Shown one piece after another: positions 1 to 6,194 of a DNA stretch of 47,056 nucleotides. Position numbers and translations under genes: made by a program. The notes below the pieces were generated by a model that saw nothing but the letters and a program-made list of their open reading frames with translations, did no database searches and had not been told where the DNA came from. Within the stretch, counting starts at the first letter, position 1. Each line of letters starts with the position of its first letter. The stretch is from Enterococcus lactis. GTDB taxonomy: Bacteria; Bacillota; Bacilli; Lactobacillales; Enterococcaceae. The DNA is taken from assembly GCF_015751045.1 (NCBI RefSeq), contig NZ_BNJW01000022.1, positions 1 to 47,056 on the forward strand. The letters run 5' to 3'.

Positions 1-97
1 ACAGTAAAGAAGTTCGGTTTTTGATAGGGACTCGTAGTCCTCAAGGCTTTGTTCGAACTTTCTTTCACTCTTCACTATAATCTAAAAATAGAAAATA

Positions 98-131
98 GAG
101 GAGAACATCATTCGTCAATGATGTTCCCCTC
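98..131 (-). terminator. Terminator hairpin overlapping the end of padC
   Basis: Two 15-base arms (98-112 and 117-131), complementary except for one mismatch, enclose a 4-base loop. Read on the minus strand the hairpin is followed by an A/T-rich stretch. The last seven padC codons form the left arm and its stop codon TGA lies in the loop, so the hairpin is partly coding. The T tract after it is interrupted, so termination may be inefficient. Bases 1-97 hold no gene I can recognise. Confidence 0.6.
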
Positions 132-672
132 TAATCTTAGTATGTTTTACTCGTTTATAATTTTCATCGAAGTATTTTCCGCTACGGATATCATCAGGCA
201 TGCCATCATATGGCGCTTCACTAATGACATCTTCATTGTCTATACCTGCATCACCCATATAAGTGATGGTAGCAAATTCAGGAACAAGTAATTTTGGATA
301 AGTTTCATATTTTTCACGAGCTGCTTCCATTTCTGCGATATGTTCATTTTGGAAAGTAACAGTGATTTCTGGATGTTCTTCAACCCATTTAGGGAAAAAG
401 ATCATTCCGTGAAGTTTCTTTTCATTTGGCATAAAGTCTAATGCCACGTCTGTCCCTGTTGGTTCTGTCCAAGTAATTTTGAATACGCCATCTGTCAATT
501 TAACGATATCAGCTTCTTGGTCTTTTACCCAACGACCTTTGACCATTCCGCCGTGGATACGGTAATCGACAGTATGGTCATTTTTTGCATACCATTCATA
601 TTCCCAACCGTTGTCATACGTATAAATAAAGTGAGTTCCAATAAAATCTTCCAATTCTTTAAATTCTTTCAT
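115..672 (-). CDS. padC: Phenolic acid decarboxylase PadC
   Basis: Cytosolic cofactor-free enzyme that decarboxylates hydroxycinnamic acids (p-coumaric, ferulic, caffeic) to vinyl phenols, a detoxification of plant phenolics. The 185-residue length is close to the family norm (about 160-180). The sequence shows the typical N-terminal part ([19 protein letters not shown]), the segment [13 protein letters not shown] and the later [10 protein letters not shown] and FFPKW segments of the lipocalin-like barrel. The start ATG at 672 follows GGGAG at good distance. It diverges from padR, and the 104-base gap carries a PadR-type operator, so induction by phenolic acids through PadR is expected. The C-terminal tail [10 protein letters not shown] is charged and partly encoded by the terminator hairpin. 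Family assignment is firm; substrate range is from family knowledge. Confidence 0.93.
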   Translation of the reverse strand: MKEFKELEDFIGTHFIYTYDNGWEYEWYAKNDHTVDYRIHGGMVKGRWVKDQEADIVKLTDGVFKITWTEPTGTDVALDFMPNEKKLHGMIFFPKWVEEHPEITVTFQNEHIAEMEAAREKYETYPKLLVPEFATITYMGDAGIDNEDVISEAPYDGMPDDIRSGKYFDENYKRVKHTKIRGEHH

Positions 673-695
673 GATTAAGCATCTCCCTCTAAATT

Positions 696-721
696 AAAAC
701 ATGTAATAAACTACATGTTTT
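696..721. promoter_or_regulatory. PadR operator between padC and padR
   Basis: A perfect inverted repeat with 10-base arms AAAACATGTA and TACATGTTTT around a 6-base spacer. It contains ATGT-N8-ACAT, the operator core established for PadR of phenolic acid decarboxylase loci. It lies about 25 bases before the padC start and 56 before padR, so bound repressor could block both promoters. This supports PadR as the regulator of padC and itself. Confidence 0.85.
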
Positions 722-776
722 TGATTACTCGTTTATGATAGAATGGATTTAAAGATTTGTCAAGGAGGAAAAACTG

Positions 777-1331
777 ATGGCAAGAAAAAATACACTTCGC
801 TATATTTTATTAGGGTTATTAAGTAAGAAGCAGATGACAGGATATGAATTGAATCAATCATTCAAAAATGAAATAGGAGAATTTTGGCAAGCAAAACATA
901 GTCAGATTTATCCTGAGCTGGCAAAAATGGAAGAGCAAGGAATCATTCAACATCAAGTAGAGATCACAGGCGAAAAATTGGAAAAAAAAGTTTATGAATT
1001 AACAGAAGAAGGGAAGGAACAATTAGCAGAGTGGATTCATACACCGACCAATGAACTGCCGGTTAATCGAGACGAATTCGTTTTAAAATTGTATTTCGTC
1101 AAAGACGTGAATGATCCGGCATTAGTAGAAATTATCCAGCAGCAGCGTGATCTTCATGAAGAAAAACGCATTCATCTATTAGAGCGAAAAAAAACAATCT
1201 TTCCTACAGAAAAAGAAAAACATGAAAATTACGGACATTACTTGATTTTAGCGCATGCGATCAATCGGGAAACAGAATATGCAAGTTGGCTGACAGATGT
1301 ATTGGAAGAAGAAAACAACCGAAAAAAATAA
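777..1331 (+). CDS. padR: PadR, phenolic acid-responsive transcriptional repressor
   Basis: PadR-family DNA-binding regulator of 184 residues with the winged helix near the N terminus (RYILLGLLSKKQMTGYELNQSF, then QIYPELAKMEEQGII) and a long helical C-terminal domain used for dimerisation (about 95-184). In this family the repressor leaves DNA when phenolic acid accumulates. AAGGAGG sits 9 bases before the ATG. It diverges from padC over a matched ATGT-N8-ACAT palindrome, so its role as the padC repressor is well supported. A long hairpin after the gene probably ends transcription. Confidence 0.9.
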   Translation: MARKNTLRYILLGLLSKKQMTGYELNQSFKNEIGEFWQAKHSQIYPELAKMEEQGIIQHQVEITGEKLEKKVYELTEEGKEQLAEWIHTPTNELPVNRDEFVLKLYFVKDVNDPALVEIIQQQRDLHEEKRIHLLERKKTIFPTEKEKHENYGHYLILAHAINRETEYASWLTDVLEEENNRKK

Positions 1332-1338
1332 ACTAAAA

Positions 1339-1404
1339 AATATCCGAACAGTGATGGATGCTTCCTTTCTATATGAAAGAAATGCAGATCACCGTTCGGA
1401 TATT
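1339..1404 (+). terminator. Long hairpin after padR
   Basis: Arms 1339-1355 and 1388-1404 pair over 17 bases with one mismatch (AATATCCGAAC on the left). A second small hairpin (CTTTC/GAAAG) lies in the loop. The T tract after it is poor, so this is a processing or termination hairpin of moderate certainty. Bases 1405-1487 hold only the short palindrome ACTTTTTAAAAAGT. Confidence 0.5.
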
Positions 1405-1487
1405 CTTATGTTCAAACAGGCTTTTTCTAAGTGTTATATGTATCATCTACTTTTTAAAAAGTCTGATGTTTAGGAGATTAGCGGAGC

Positions 1488-1970
1488 TTAGAGTTCTTTT
1501 AACAGCTGCTCGTAGTCAGCTTTTTCATCGACAGGAAGGAGTTTGTAAGACAATTCGTCTGTCTCGTTGTCATGAATGATGTACATCTTCGCATTCTCTT
1601 CTTTGAAGTTGCCAATTTGTAAAATCGTATAGCGTTCGTCGATCAATTCGATATCTTTGATTGCTTTTGAAAAAACTTTGCGGACATGATGCATTTTCTT
1701 TTGTCGGATTTCTGCCTTTTCTGCAGCTTTAGATAAGGTAAATCCGTCATCTAAGTATTTTTTGATCAGTTCTACTTTTATAACTGTAGGCAAACGATAT
1801 TTTCTAGGACAATTCGCATCAGCTTCGATCGAACGAATGAATCCCTTTTGTTCCCAATACCTTAATTGACGTGGAGACACACCGACGATATCACTTAATT
1901 CACTGATGCCAACAACCAATTGATCGTTTTCCAACAAACGTTTAAGGGAAGCCCCAACCATTTTTGTCAC
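1488..1970 (-). CDS. MerR-family transcriptional regulator (GlnR/TnrA-like DNA-binding domain)
   Basis: 160-residue regulator. The MerR winged helix-turn-helix covers about residues 18-85 (ISELSDIVGVSPRQLRYWEQKGFI, then PRKYRLPTVIKVELIKKYLDDGF). The C-terminal part (about 100-160) is acidic, lacks the cysteines of metal-sensing MerR proteins and has no recognisable effector domain. It diverges from the EmrB/QacA exporter gene. The gap holds a palindrome matching the GlnR/TnrA consensus TGTNA-N7-TNACA, whose arms are the -35 boxes of both genes. I infer that it represses itself and the exporter. The inducer is unknown. Confidence 0.85.
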   Translation of the reverse strand: MTKMVGASLKRLLENDQLVVGISELSDIVGVSPRQLRYWEQKGFIRSIEADANCPRKYRLPTVIKVELIKKYLDDGFTLSKAAEKAEIRQKKMHHVRKVFSKAIKDIELIDERYTILQIGNFKEENAKMYIIHDNETDELSYKLLPVDEKADYEQLLKEL

Positions 1971-1995
1971 TCCTTTTGTCCTCTTACTTTCCTTA

Positions 1996-2057
1996 ATTAT
2001 ATCTGTATTAACTAATGTGTCAAGTAGGTTGACAAATGGCGGATTTAGGACTAAAGT
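1996..2057. promoter_or_regulatory. Back-to-back promoters sharing one MerR-type operator
   Basis: The palindrome TGTCAAGTAGGTTGACA at 2018-2034 fits TGTNA-N7-TNACA. Read leftward, its left arm is a perfect TTGACA -35 with TATAAT at 1996-2001 after 16 bases (merR promoter). Read rightward, its right arm is TTGACA at 2029-2034 with TAAAGT at 2052-2057 after 17 bases (exporter promoter). One bound dimer would cover both -35 boxes. Confidence 0.75.
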
Positions 2058-2098
2058 ATTCTAGTAGTTTCAGAAAAAATTCAGAAAGAAGGAGAAAT

Positions 2099-3571
2099 AT
2101 GAGTAACAACCAACCCGTAGATATTTACGGAAAACCATATAATCGGACACTTTTAGTTGTTGTCTTATTAATTGGTACATTTTGTACCGTTTTGAATCAG
2201 ACCTTATTGACGACAGCTTTTCCTACATTGATGAAAGCTTTCGATATTTCAGCGTCTGATGTGCAATGGTTAACGACTGGTTTCTTGCTAGTCAACGGGA
2301 TCATGATCCCAATAACAGCATGGCTGATCAATAAATTCAGTTCAAGAAATTTATATCTTTCTGCCATGACGATCTTTTTGATCGGAACGATTACTTGTTT
2401 TACAGCACCTAATTTTAGTACATTACTAATCGGTCGCTTGATCCAAGCTTGCGGTGTGGGAGTATCGATGCCATTATTGCAAAATATCATGTTGTCTATT
2501 TTCCCACCAGAAAAAAGAGGATCAGCAATGGGGATGTCAGGAATCGTTATTGGGCTTGCTCCTGCTTTAGGCCCTACATTATCTGGTTACATCATTGATA
2601 ACTACCATTGGCGTGACTTGTTTGGTATGGTACTGCCAATCGTTGTTCTTGTCTTGGTTTTAGCATTCTTCCTAATGAAAAGTGTTATTCCACTGTCAAA
2701 TCCTAGCATTGATATTTTATCAGCTATTTTGTCAACGATTGGATTCGGTAGTTTGCTTTACGGATTTTCTAGTGTAGGTGATGATGGCTGGGGAAGCTTG
2801 AAAGTAATTGGTTTCTTAGTCGTTGGTGTGATTTTCATCGCCTTGTTCTCATGGCGTCAATTACATTTGGAACATCCATTCTTGGAACTTCGCGTATTCA
2901 AATCATCTACATTTACGATTGCAGCTGTTTTAGCCGGTGTAACGAATATGGCGATGGTAGGGGCAGAAATGGTCGTGCCGTTGTATATCCAAAACATTCG
3001 CGGAGAATCAGCATTCCATTCTGGCTTGATGTTGTTGCCAGGTGCTTTGATCATGGGGGCTATGATGCCCGTTACGGGTGCGATTTTCGATAAATACGGC
3101 GCGAAACGTTTAGCCATTACAGGGATGTTCATTTTAACAGCCGCAACTGCACCATTTGCTTTCTTGACAAAAACGACTCCAGTTTTATATATCGTGATCC
3201 TTTATGCGATCCGTATGTTTGGGATCTCCATGGTCATGATGCCGGTAACGACTTCTGGTATGAATGCATTGCCAAATAACTTGATCAGTCACGGGACAGC
3301 GGTAAATAATACATTCCGTCAAATTGCAAGCTCGATCGGTACAGCTATTTTGATCAGTGTGTTGACGAATGTGACAAAAGCAAATATCCCAAGCAAATCT
3401 GTATTGGACAATACACCATTAGCTTATAAAGATCAGGCAATCAATGCCACACTGTCAGGTTACCATGCCGCGTTTATCGTAGCGATCATCTTTGGGATCC
3501 TTGGCTTTATTATTGCCTTTTTATTGAAGAAAAAAGAACCTGTTCTAACGAAAGCGGGGGATAATGCATGA
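2099..3571 (+). CDS. EmrB/QacA-type multidrug exporter (MFS, DHA2, 14 TM)
   Basis: Major facilitator of 490 residues in the drug:H+ antiporter-2 family. About 14 hydrophobic helices run across it. The early motif VLNQTLLTTAFPTLMKAFD, the helix-5 antiporter motif (GLAPALGPTLSGYI) and the WHWRDLF-like segment NYHWRDLF are diagnostic. An upstream in-frame ATG at 2036 lies within the promoter; the ATG at 2099 has GAAGGAG in front and is chosen. It overlaps the next gene by ATGA, so the two are translationally coupled. Neighbouring phenolic acid genes suggest that it exports plant phenolics or similar toxic compounds, but that is inference; the substrate cannot be read from sequence. Confidence 0.9.
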   Translation: MSNNQPVDIYGKPYNRTLLVVVLLIGTFCTVLNQTLLTTAFPTLMKAFDISASDVQWLTTGFLLVNGIMIPITAWLINKFSSRNLYLSAMTIFLIGTITCFTAPNFSTLLIGRLIQACGVGVSMPLLQNIMLSIFPPEKRGSAMGMSGIVIGLAPALGPTLSGYIIDNYHWRDLFGMVLPIVVLVLVLAFFLMKSVIPLSNPSIDILSAILSTIGFGSLLYGFSSVGDDGWGSLKVIGFLVVGVIFIALFSWRQLHLEHPFLELRVFKSSTFTIAAVLAGVTNMAMVGAEMVVPLYIQNIRGESAFHSGLMLLPGALIMGAMMPVTGAIFDKYGAKRLAITGMFILTAATAPFAFLTKTTPVLYIVILYAIRMFGISMVMMPVTTSGMNALPNNLISHGTAVNNTFRQIASSIGTAILISVLTNVTKANIPSKSVLDNTPLAYKDQAINATLSGYHAAFIVAIIFGILGFIIAFLLKKKEPVLTKAGDNA

Positions 3572-4278
3572 TTATTGGAGTTTTGATTGTCAGCTTGCTT
3601 GCTTTTGCTTTAACGAACGTGTTCGCTAAAAAAACATGGCAAACCTTTTTATCTTTGATTTTCGGACTAATCTTCGTCGCTTCACTAAGTTTGATCGTCG
3701 CTAATTTGTCCAATCACTTTGGAATGGAAAAAGTAACGGAAACGAAAACAGAAAAAATTGTTTCCAGTGCTGATTCCCAAGGAGCAGATATGCTTTTGTA
3801 TAAAGCTTTAGGGAATGGAAAAGAAAAAGTGTATCTTTACCGAACGAATGAAAAACAAGAGAAACCAAAAGCAACTGGTACGGATAACGAAACAAATAAA
3901 GTAGAAAAGACGGACGGCGATGCTGAAAAAGTGACGAAAACTACTTATTGGGAATACAAAAACGACATGTATAAATTCTGGTTCAATATTGCTGATAACA
4001 ATCACGAATATGACAGCCGAGTGAATACATTCAAAATCCCAGAGACATGGGTAGAATTAAGTACGGACCAAGCATCCAAGTTAGCTGAATTAGTGAAGAA
4101 ACAGCAAAGTACGATGGAAAGTGAAGCAAAAGCTTATGTGCAAGACGGTATGGTAAAAGCAATGACTGAAAATCCGCAAATGAGCAAAGCAGAACAAGAA
4201 CAACGTACGAAAGCCTTAACTGCTGAATTCCAACAACAAGCATTCGCGAAATTAGTGAAAGAAGCAAAAGGCGAATAA
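3568..4278 (+). CDS. DUF4811-like membrane-anchored protein
   Basis: 236 residues with two N-terminal hydrophobic helices (about 1-20 and 25-48) followed by a hydrophilic, Lys/Glu-rich domain probably outside the membrane. The middle has the segment WEYKNDMYKFWFNIADNN and the end is helical and Gln-rich (about 165-236). It overlaps the MFS stop by four bases. I recall DUF4811 proteins sitting directly after EmrB/QacA exporters in lactobacilli and enterococci, which fits; function is unknown, perhaps an accessory of the exporter. A three-unit repeat array starts 19 bases after its stop. Confidence 0.6.
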   Translation: MIIGVLIVSLLAFALTNVFAKKTWQTFLSLIFGLIFVASLSLIVANLSNHFGMEKVTETKTEKIVSSADSQGADMLLYKALGNGKEKVYLYRTNEKQEKPKATGTDNETNKVEKTDGDAEKVTKTTYWEYKNDMYKFWFNIADNNHEYDSRVNTFKIPETWVELSTDQASKLAELVKKQQSTMESEAKAYVQDGMVKAMTENPQMSKAEQEQRTKALTAEFQQQAFAKLVKEAKGE

Positions 4279-4296
4279 TATTTTGAACATCGTGTA

Positions 4297-4420
4297 GGAG
4301 GTTGTGAAAAAGCTGCTCTGCATCAAGCAGTAAGAACAATCAGATAAAAATAGCACGCCATATTTTTCATCTGATTGGGCTTAGTGCCGTAGATGCAAGC
4401 TTTTGAACACCGTTTAAGGA
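4297..4420 (+). repeat. Modular palindromic repeat R1 (arm type D)
   Basis: First unit of a tandem array. It opens with GGAGGTTGTGA and closes with GAACACCGTTTAAG. The outer arms pair (AAAAGCT...TGCATC on the left, GATGCAAGCTTTT on the right) around an inner hairpin (CAGATAAAAATAG / ATTTTTCATCTG). The loop has the family core CATATTTTT. Just before it, GAACATCGTGTAG (4284-4296) looks like a decayed closing sequence of a lost unit. Confidence 0.85.
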
Positions 4421-4542
4421 AGAGGTTGTGAAATCAGTGTTTTGACCTGAGTATTAGAGAAAAAAACGGAAAAATAGTTCCTCATATTTTGCCGTTTTTT
4501 GAGCTAATGCCGAGGGTCAGCTGGTTGAACACCGTTTAAGGA
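4421..4542 (+). repeat. Modular palindromic repeat R2 (arm type C)
   Basis: Opens with AGAGGTTGTGA and closes with GAACACCGTTTAAGGA. The arms read TGACCTGAGTATTAGAG on the left and CTAATGCCGAGGGTCAGCTG on the right and pair imperfectly. An inner stem AAAAAACGG / CCGTTTTTT encloses the shared core TAGTTCCTCATATTTT. Confidence 0.85.
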
Positions 4543-4663
4543 AGAGGTTGTGAGCCTGCCGTTTCACTCTGAGTCACAAGGAGCAATTTCAAAAAACAGC
4601 TTCTCATGTTTGTTGAATATTGTGACTTGTGGCCGAGGAGTTGGCAGGAGAACACCGTTTATT
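4543..4663 (+). repeat. Modular palindromic repeat R3 (arm type B)
   Basis: Opens with AGAGGTTGTGA and closes with GAACACCGTTTATT. The arms CCTGCC...AGTCACAA and TTGTGACTTGTGG...GGCAGG pair; the centre is CAGCTTCTCATGTTTG. It runs directly into a terminator hairpin. Confidence 0.85.
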
Positions 4664-4664
4664 C

Positions 4665-4713
4665 AAAAAAAGGGAACTGCGACAAGACTTTTGTCACAGT
4701 TCCTTCTTTTTTT
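4665..4713 (+). terminator. Terminator after the R1-R3 array
   Basis: Stem GGAACTGCGACAA / TTGTCACAGTTCC with one mismatch, loop GACTT, an A tract before and a T tract after, so it may act both ways. The inner GACAA/TTGTC part is shared with the terminators at 8362, 21271 and 45627, while the outer stem differs. Confidence 0.85.
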
Positions 4714-4751
4714 GCTATGCTATACTAGATATAAAAAATAGGAGGAATAAA

Positions 4752-5035
4752 ATGAGGAAAACTTATTCTTTTGAATCAAAAATCTATGCTTCCGAAGTCG
4801 GCAAGGGTGGCGCATATATTGTTTTTCCATATGATATAAGAGAAGAATTCGGTGCTGGAAGAGTGAAAGTCCAAGCAACTTTTGATAATGTGCCGTACGA
4901 AGGCAGTATCGTGAATATGGGAGTGAAAATTTAGATGGTTCGGTCTGCTATATCCTTGGACTACGAAAAGATATTCGTAAAAACATCGGAAAAGATATTG
5001 GTGATATCGTAGCAGTTACAGTGAAGCAAAAATAA
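4752..5035 (+). pseudogene. DUF1905-like protein, interrupted by a -1 frameshift
   Basis: GGAGG precedes ATG 4752. The first frame encodes 60 residues (from MRKTYSFESKIYASEVGKGG) and stops at 4934. If one base is restored in the AAAA run at about 4925-4928, translation continues through NLDGSVCYILGLRKDIRKNI to a stop at 5033-5035, giving about 94 residues. That is the normal size and layout of DUF1905 small beta-barrel proteins (early YIVFPYDIREEFG, later GLRKDIRKNIGKDIGD). The same frame therefore resumes after one lost base: either a recent inactivation or a sequencing error. DUF1905 has no established function. Confidence 0.7.
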
Positions 5036-5040
5036 AAACA

Positions 5041-5076
5041 AGAGGTTATGACAAAAGATGTGTCACAACCTCTTTG
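5041..5076. terminator. Bidirectional terminator between DUF1905 pseudogene and lpdD
   Basis: Arms AGAGGTTATGACA (5041-5053) and TGTCACAACCTCT (5061-5073) pair with one G-T or A-C position. The stem is built from the same AGAGGTTGTGACA that opens the modular repeats. It sits between convergent genes. Confidence 0.75.
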
Positions 5077-5140
5077 ATAAACGGTGTTCAATCAGCTGAC
5101 CCTCGGTATTCGCTCATAACGCTGATTTCACAACCTCTTC
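5074..5140 (-). repeat. Modular palindromic repeat R4 (short type C, reversed)
   Basis: Read on the minus strand it opens with AGAGGTTGTGAAATCAGC three bases after the lpdD stop and closes with GAACACCGTTTATC. Right arm ATACCGAGGGTCAGCTG matches R2. The central loop and inner stem are missing, so it is an internally deleted copy. The terminator follows at once. Confidence 0.8.
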
Positions 5141-5142
5141 TT

Positions 5143-5562
5143 TCATAATGGTTTTTCACCATCTTTATAATAAACGGGTTCTTTGATATGGAAATCTGTT
5201 TTTTCCAACCAATCTAAAATCTTGTAACCTAACTCTTCTGACATCGGAAAAGAAGCGTTGATTTGTGCATTGGAGATATGGTCAACATGGATACCGGAAG
5301 TGATCGTACAGCTTCCTGGAACGGCATTTTTGATGACCACAGCTATTTTTTCGGCTAAGACATCGTCTTTGTGGAAACGACCATCGTGGCTAGGGAAACG
5401 TACAGTTTGGATCTCTGTATCACGAGAAAATGTAGTGACTGTTCCGATATGTGGTGTATCTCCGCCTGTTAAAGTAATCAATAAGTCTTTACCGATTACT
5501 TTAACAGCGGCTTGGATCGTGAAACCTAGTTTTGTTACTTCAACTATCGTTTCTTTTTCCAT
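5143..5562 (-). CDS. lpdD: LpdD-like protein of the hydroxyarylic acid decarboxylase set
   Basis: 139 residues from ATG 5562, chosen because AAGGTG lies 7 bases upstream and the ATG follows the lpdB stop by one base; an in-frame ATG further up would overlap lpdB. It matches the small third subunit (LpdD, EcdD/VdcD-like position) found with UbiD/UbiX-type decarboxylases, described as a prenyl-FMN chaperone or accessory subunit. Visible traits are an alpha/beta pattern, a glycine turn TLTGGDTPHIG and the segment GSCTITSGIHVDHISN. It is the last gene of the lpdC-lpdB-lpdD operon, with a repeat and terminator directly after it. Membership in the set is secure by context; its exact biochemical role is less so. 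Confidence 0.8.
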   Translation of the reverse strand: MEKETIVEVTKLGFTIQAAVKVIGKDLLITLTGGDTPHIGTVTTFSRDTEIQTVRFPSHDGRFHKDDVLAEKIAVVIKNAVPGSCTITSGIHVDHISNAQINASFPMSEELGYKILDWLEKTDFHIKEPVYYKDGEKPL

Positions 5563-5563
5563 A

Positions 5564-6148
5564 TTAATCACCTTGCCAACGTTTTGAATGTTCATTTACA
5601 ATCCCAAATTGATCCAAAAGTTTCATTGTATGGTGATCAACAAGATCTTGGATCGTTTGAGGCTGATTATAAAAAGCAGGGATCGGTGGTATGATTTGCA
5701 CACCTAGTCGTGCTAATTTAGTCAAGTTTTCCAAGTGAATGGCATTTAATGGCGTTTCACGAGGGACAATGACTAACTTTCGTTGCTCCTTCATTGTTAC
5801 ATCAGCAGCACGTGCAATCAGGTTGTCGCCTAAACCAACAGAGATACCTGCGACTGTTTTCATACTTGCCGGTACGATGATCATTCCATCGGTCAAAAAT
5901 GATCCGCTGGCGACAGCAGCACCTAGATCTTTGTTTGAATAATGGTAATCAAACAGGCTTTCGAATTCATTTAGGGATAAGTCGGATTCCAGCTTTAAGT
6001 TCTGTTTTGCCCATGGACTGATGATTCCGTGTGTTTCTACCATCGGATATTCTTTTAGTTTCTTCACTAGGTTGATGGCATAAATGGTGCCCGAAGCGCC
6101 ACTTACACCAATCACGATTTTTTTCTTCCGTTGTGCCAATTGTTCCAT
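5564..6148 (-). CDS. lpdB: LpdB, UbiX-type flavin prenyltransferase
   Basis: Makes prenylated FMN, the cofactor of UbiD-type decarboxylases, from FMN and dimethylallyl phosphate. 194 residues, the family length. The N-terminal Rossmann motif IGVSGASGTIYA and the later PASMKTVAGISVGLGDNLIARAADV segment (FMN phosphate and active site) are intact. ATG 6148 is preferred over the upstream GTG because AAAGGAG lies 8 bases before it. It sits 46 bases after lpdC and directly before lpdD, so cofactor synthesis is coupled with the decarboxylase. Confidence 0.9.
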   Translation of the reverse strand: MEQLAQRKKKIVIGVSGASGTIYAINLVKKLKEYPMVETHGIISPWAKQNLKLESDLSLNEFESLFDYHYSNKDLGAAVASGSFLTDGMIIVPASMKTVAGISVGLGDNLIARAADVTMKEQRKLVIVPRETPLNAIHLENLTKLARLGVQIIPPIPAFYNQPQTIQDLVDHHTMKLLDQFGIVNEHSKRWQGD

Positions 6149-6194
6149 TTTCCGCACTCCTTTTTATGATGTCAAAACAGTTGCAGATCATTCA

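Noticed and set aside
1-97. Possible gene end or hairpin (GTTCG...CGAAC and GGGACT/AGTCCT) at the window start
   Set aside because: The pairings are short, no frame is supported, and the upstream context is outside the window.
49-291. 80-codon plus-strand frame over padC
   Set aside because: Antisense to a secure gene, no ribosome site, no recognisable protein.
2036-2098. Upstream ATG giving a 511-residue exporter
   Set aside because: It lies between the -35 and -10 boxes of its own promoter and lacks a ribosome site.
4297-4663. CRISPR array
   Set aside because: Units are about 120 bases, palindromic over their full length, lack unique spacers of constant size, and no cas gene is near.
4550-4741. 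63-codon frame in the repeat array
   Set aside because: It runs through repeat R3 and a terminator and has no ribosome site.
4920-4935. Programmed -1 frameshift in the DUF1905 gene
   Set aside because: AAAATTT is not in the register needed for tandem slippage and no stimulatory structure is evident; a lost base is simpler.
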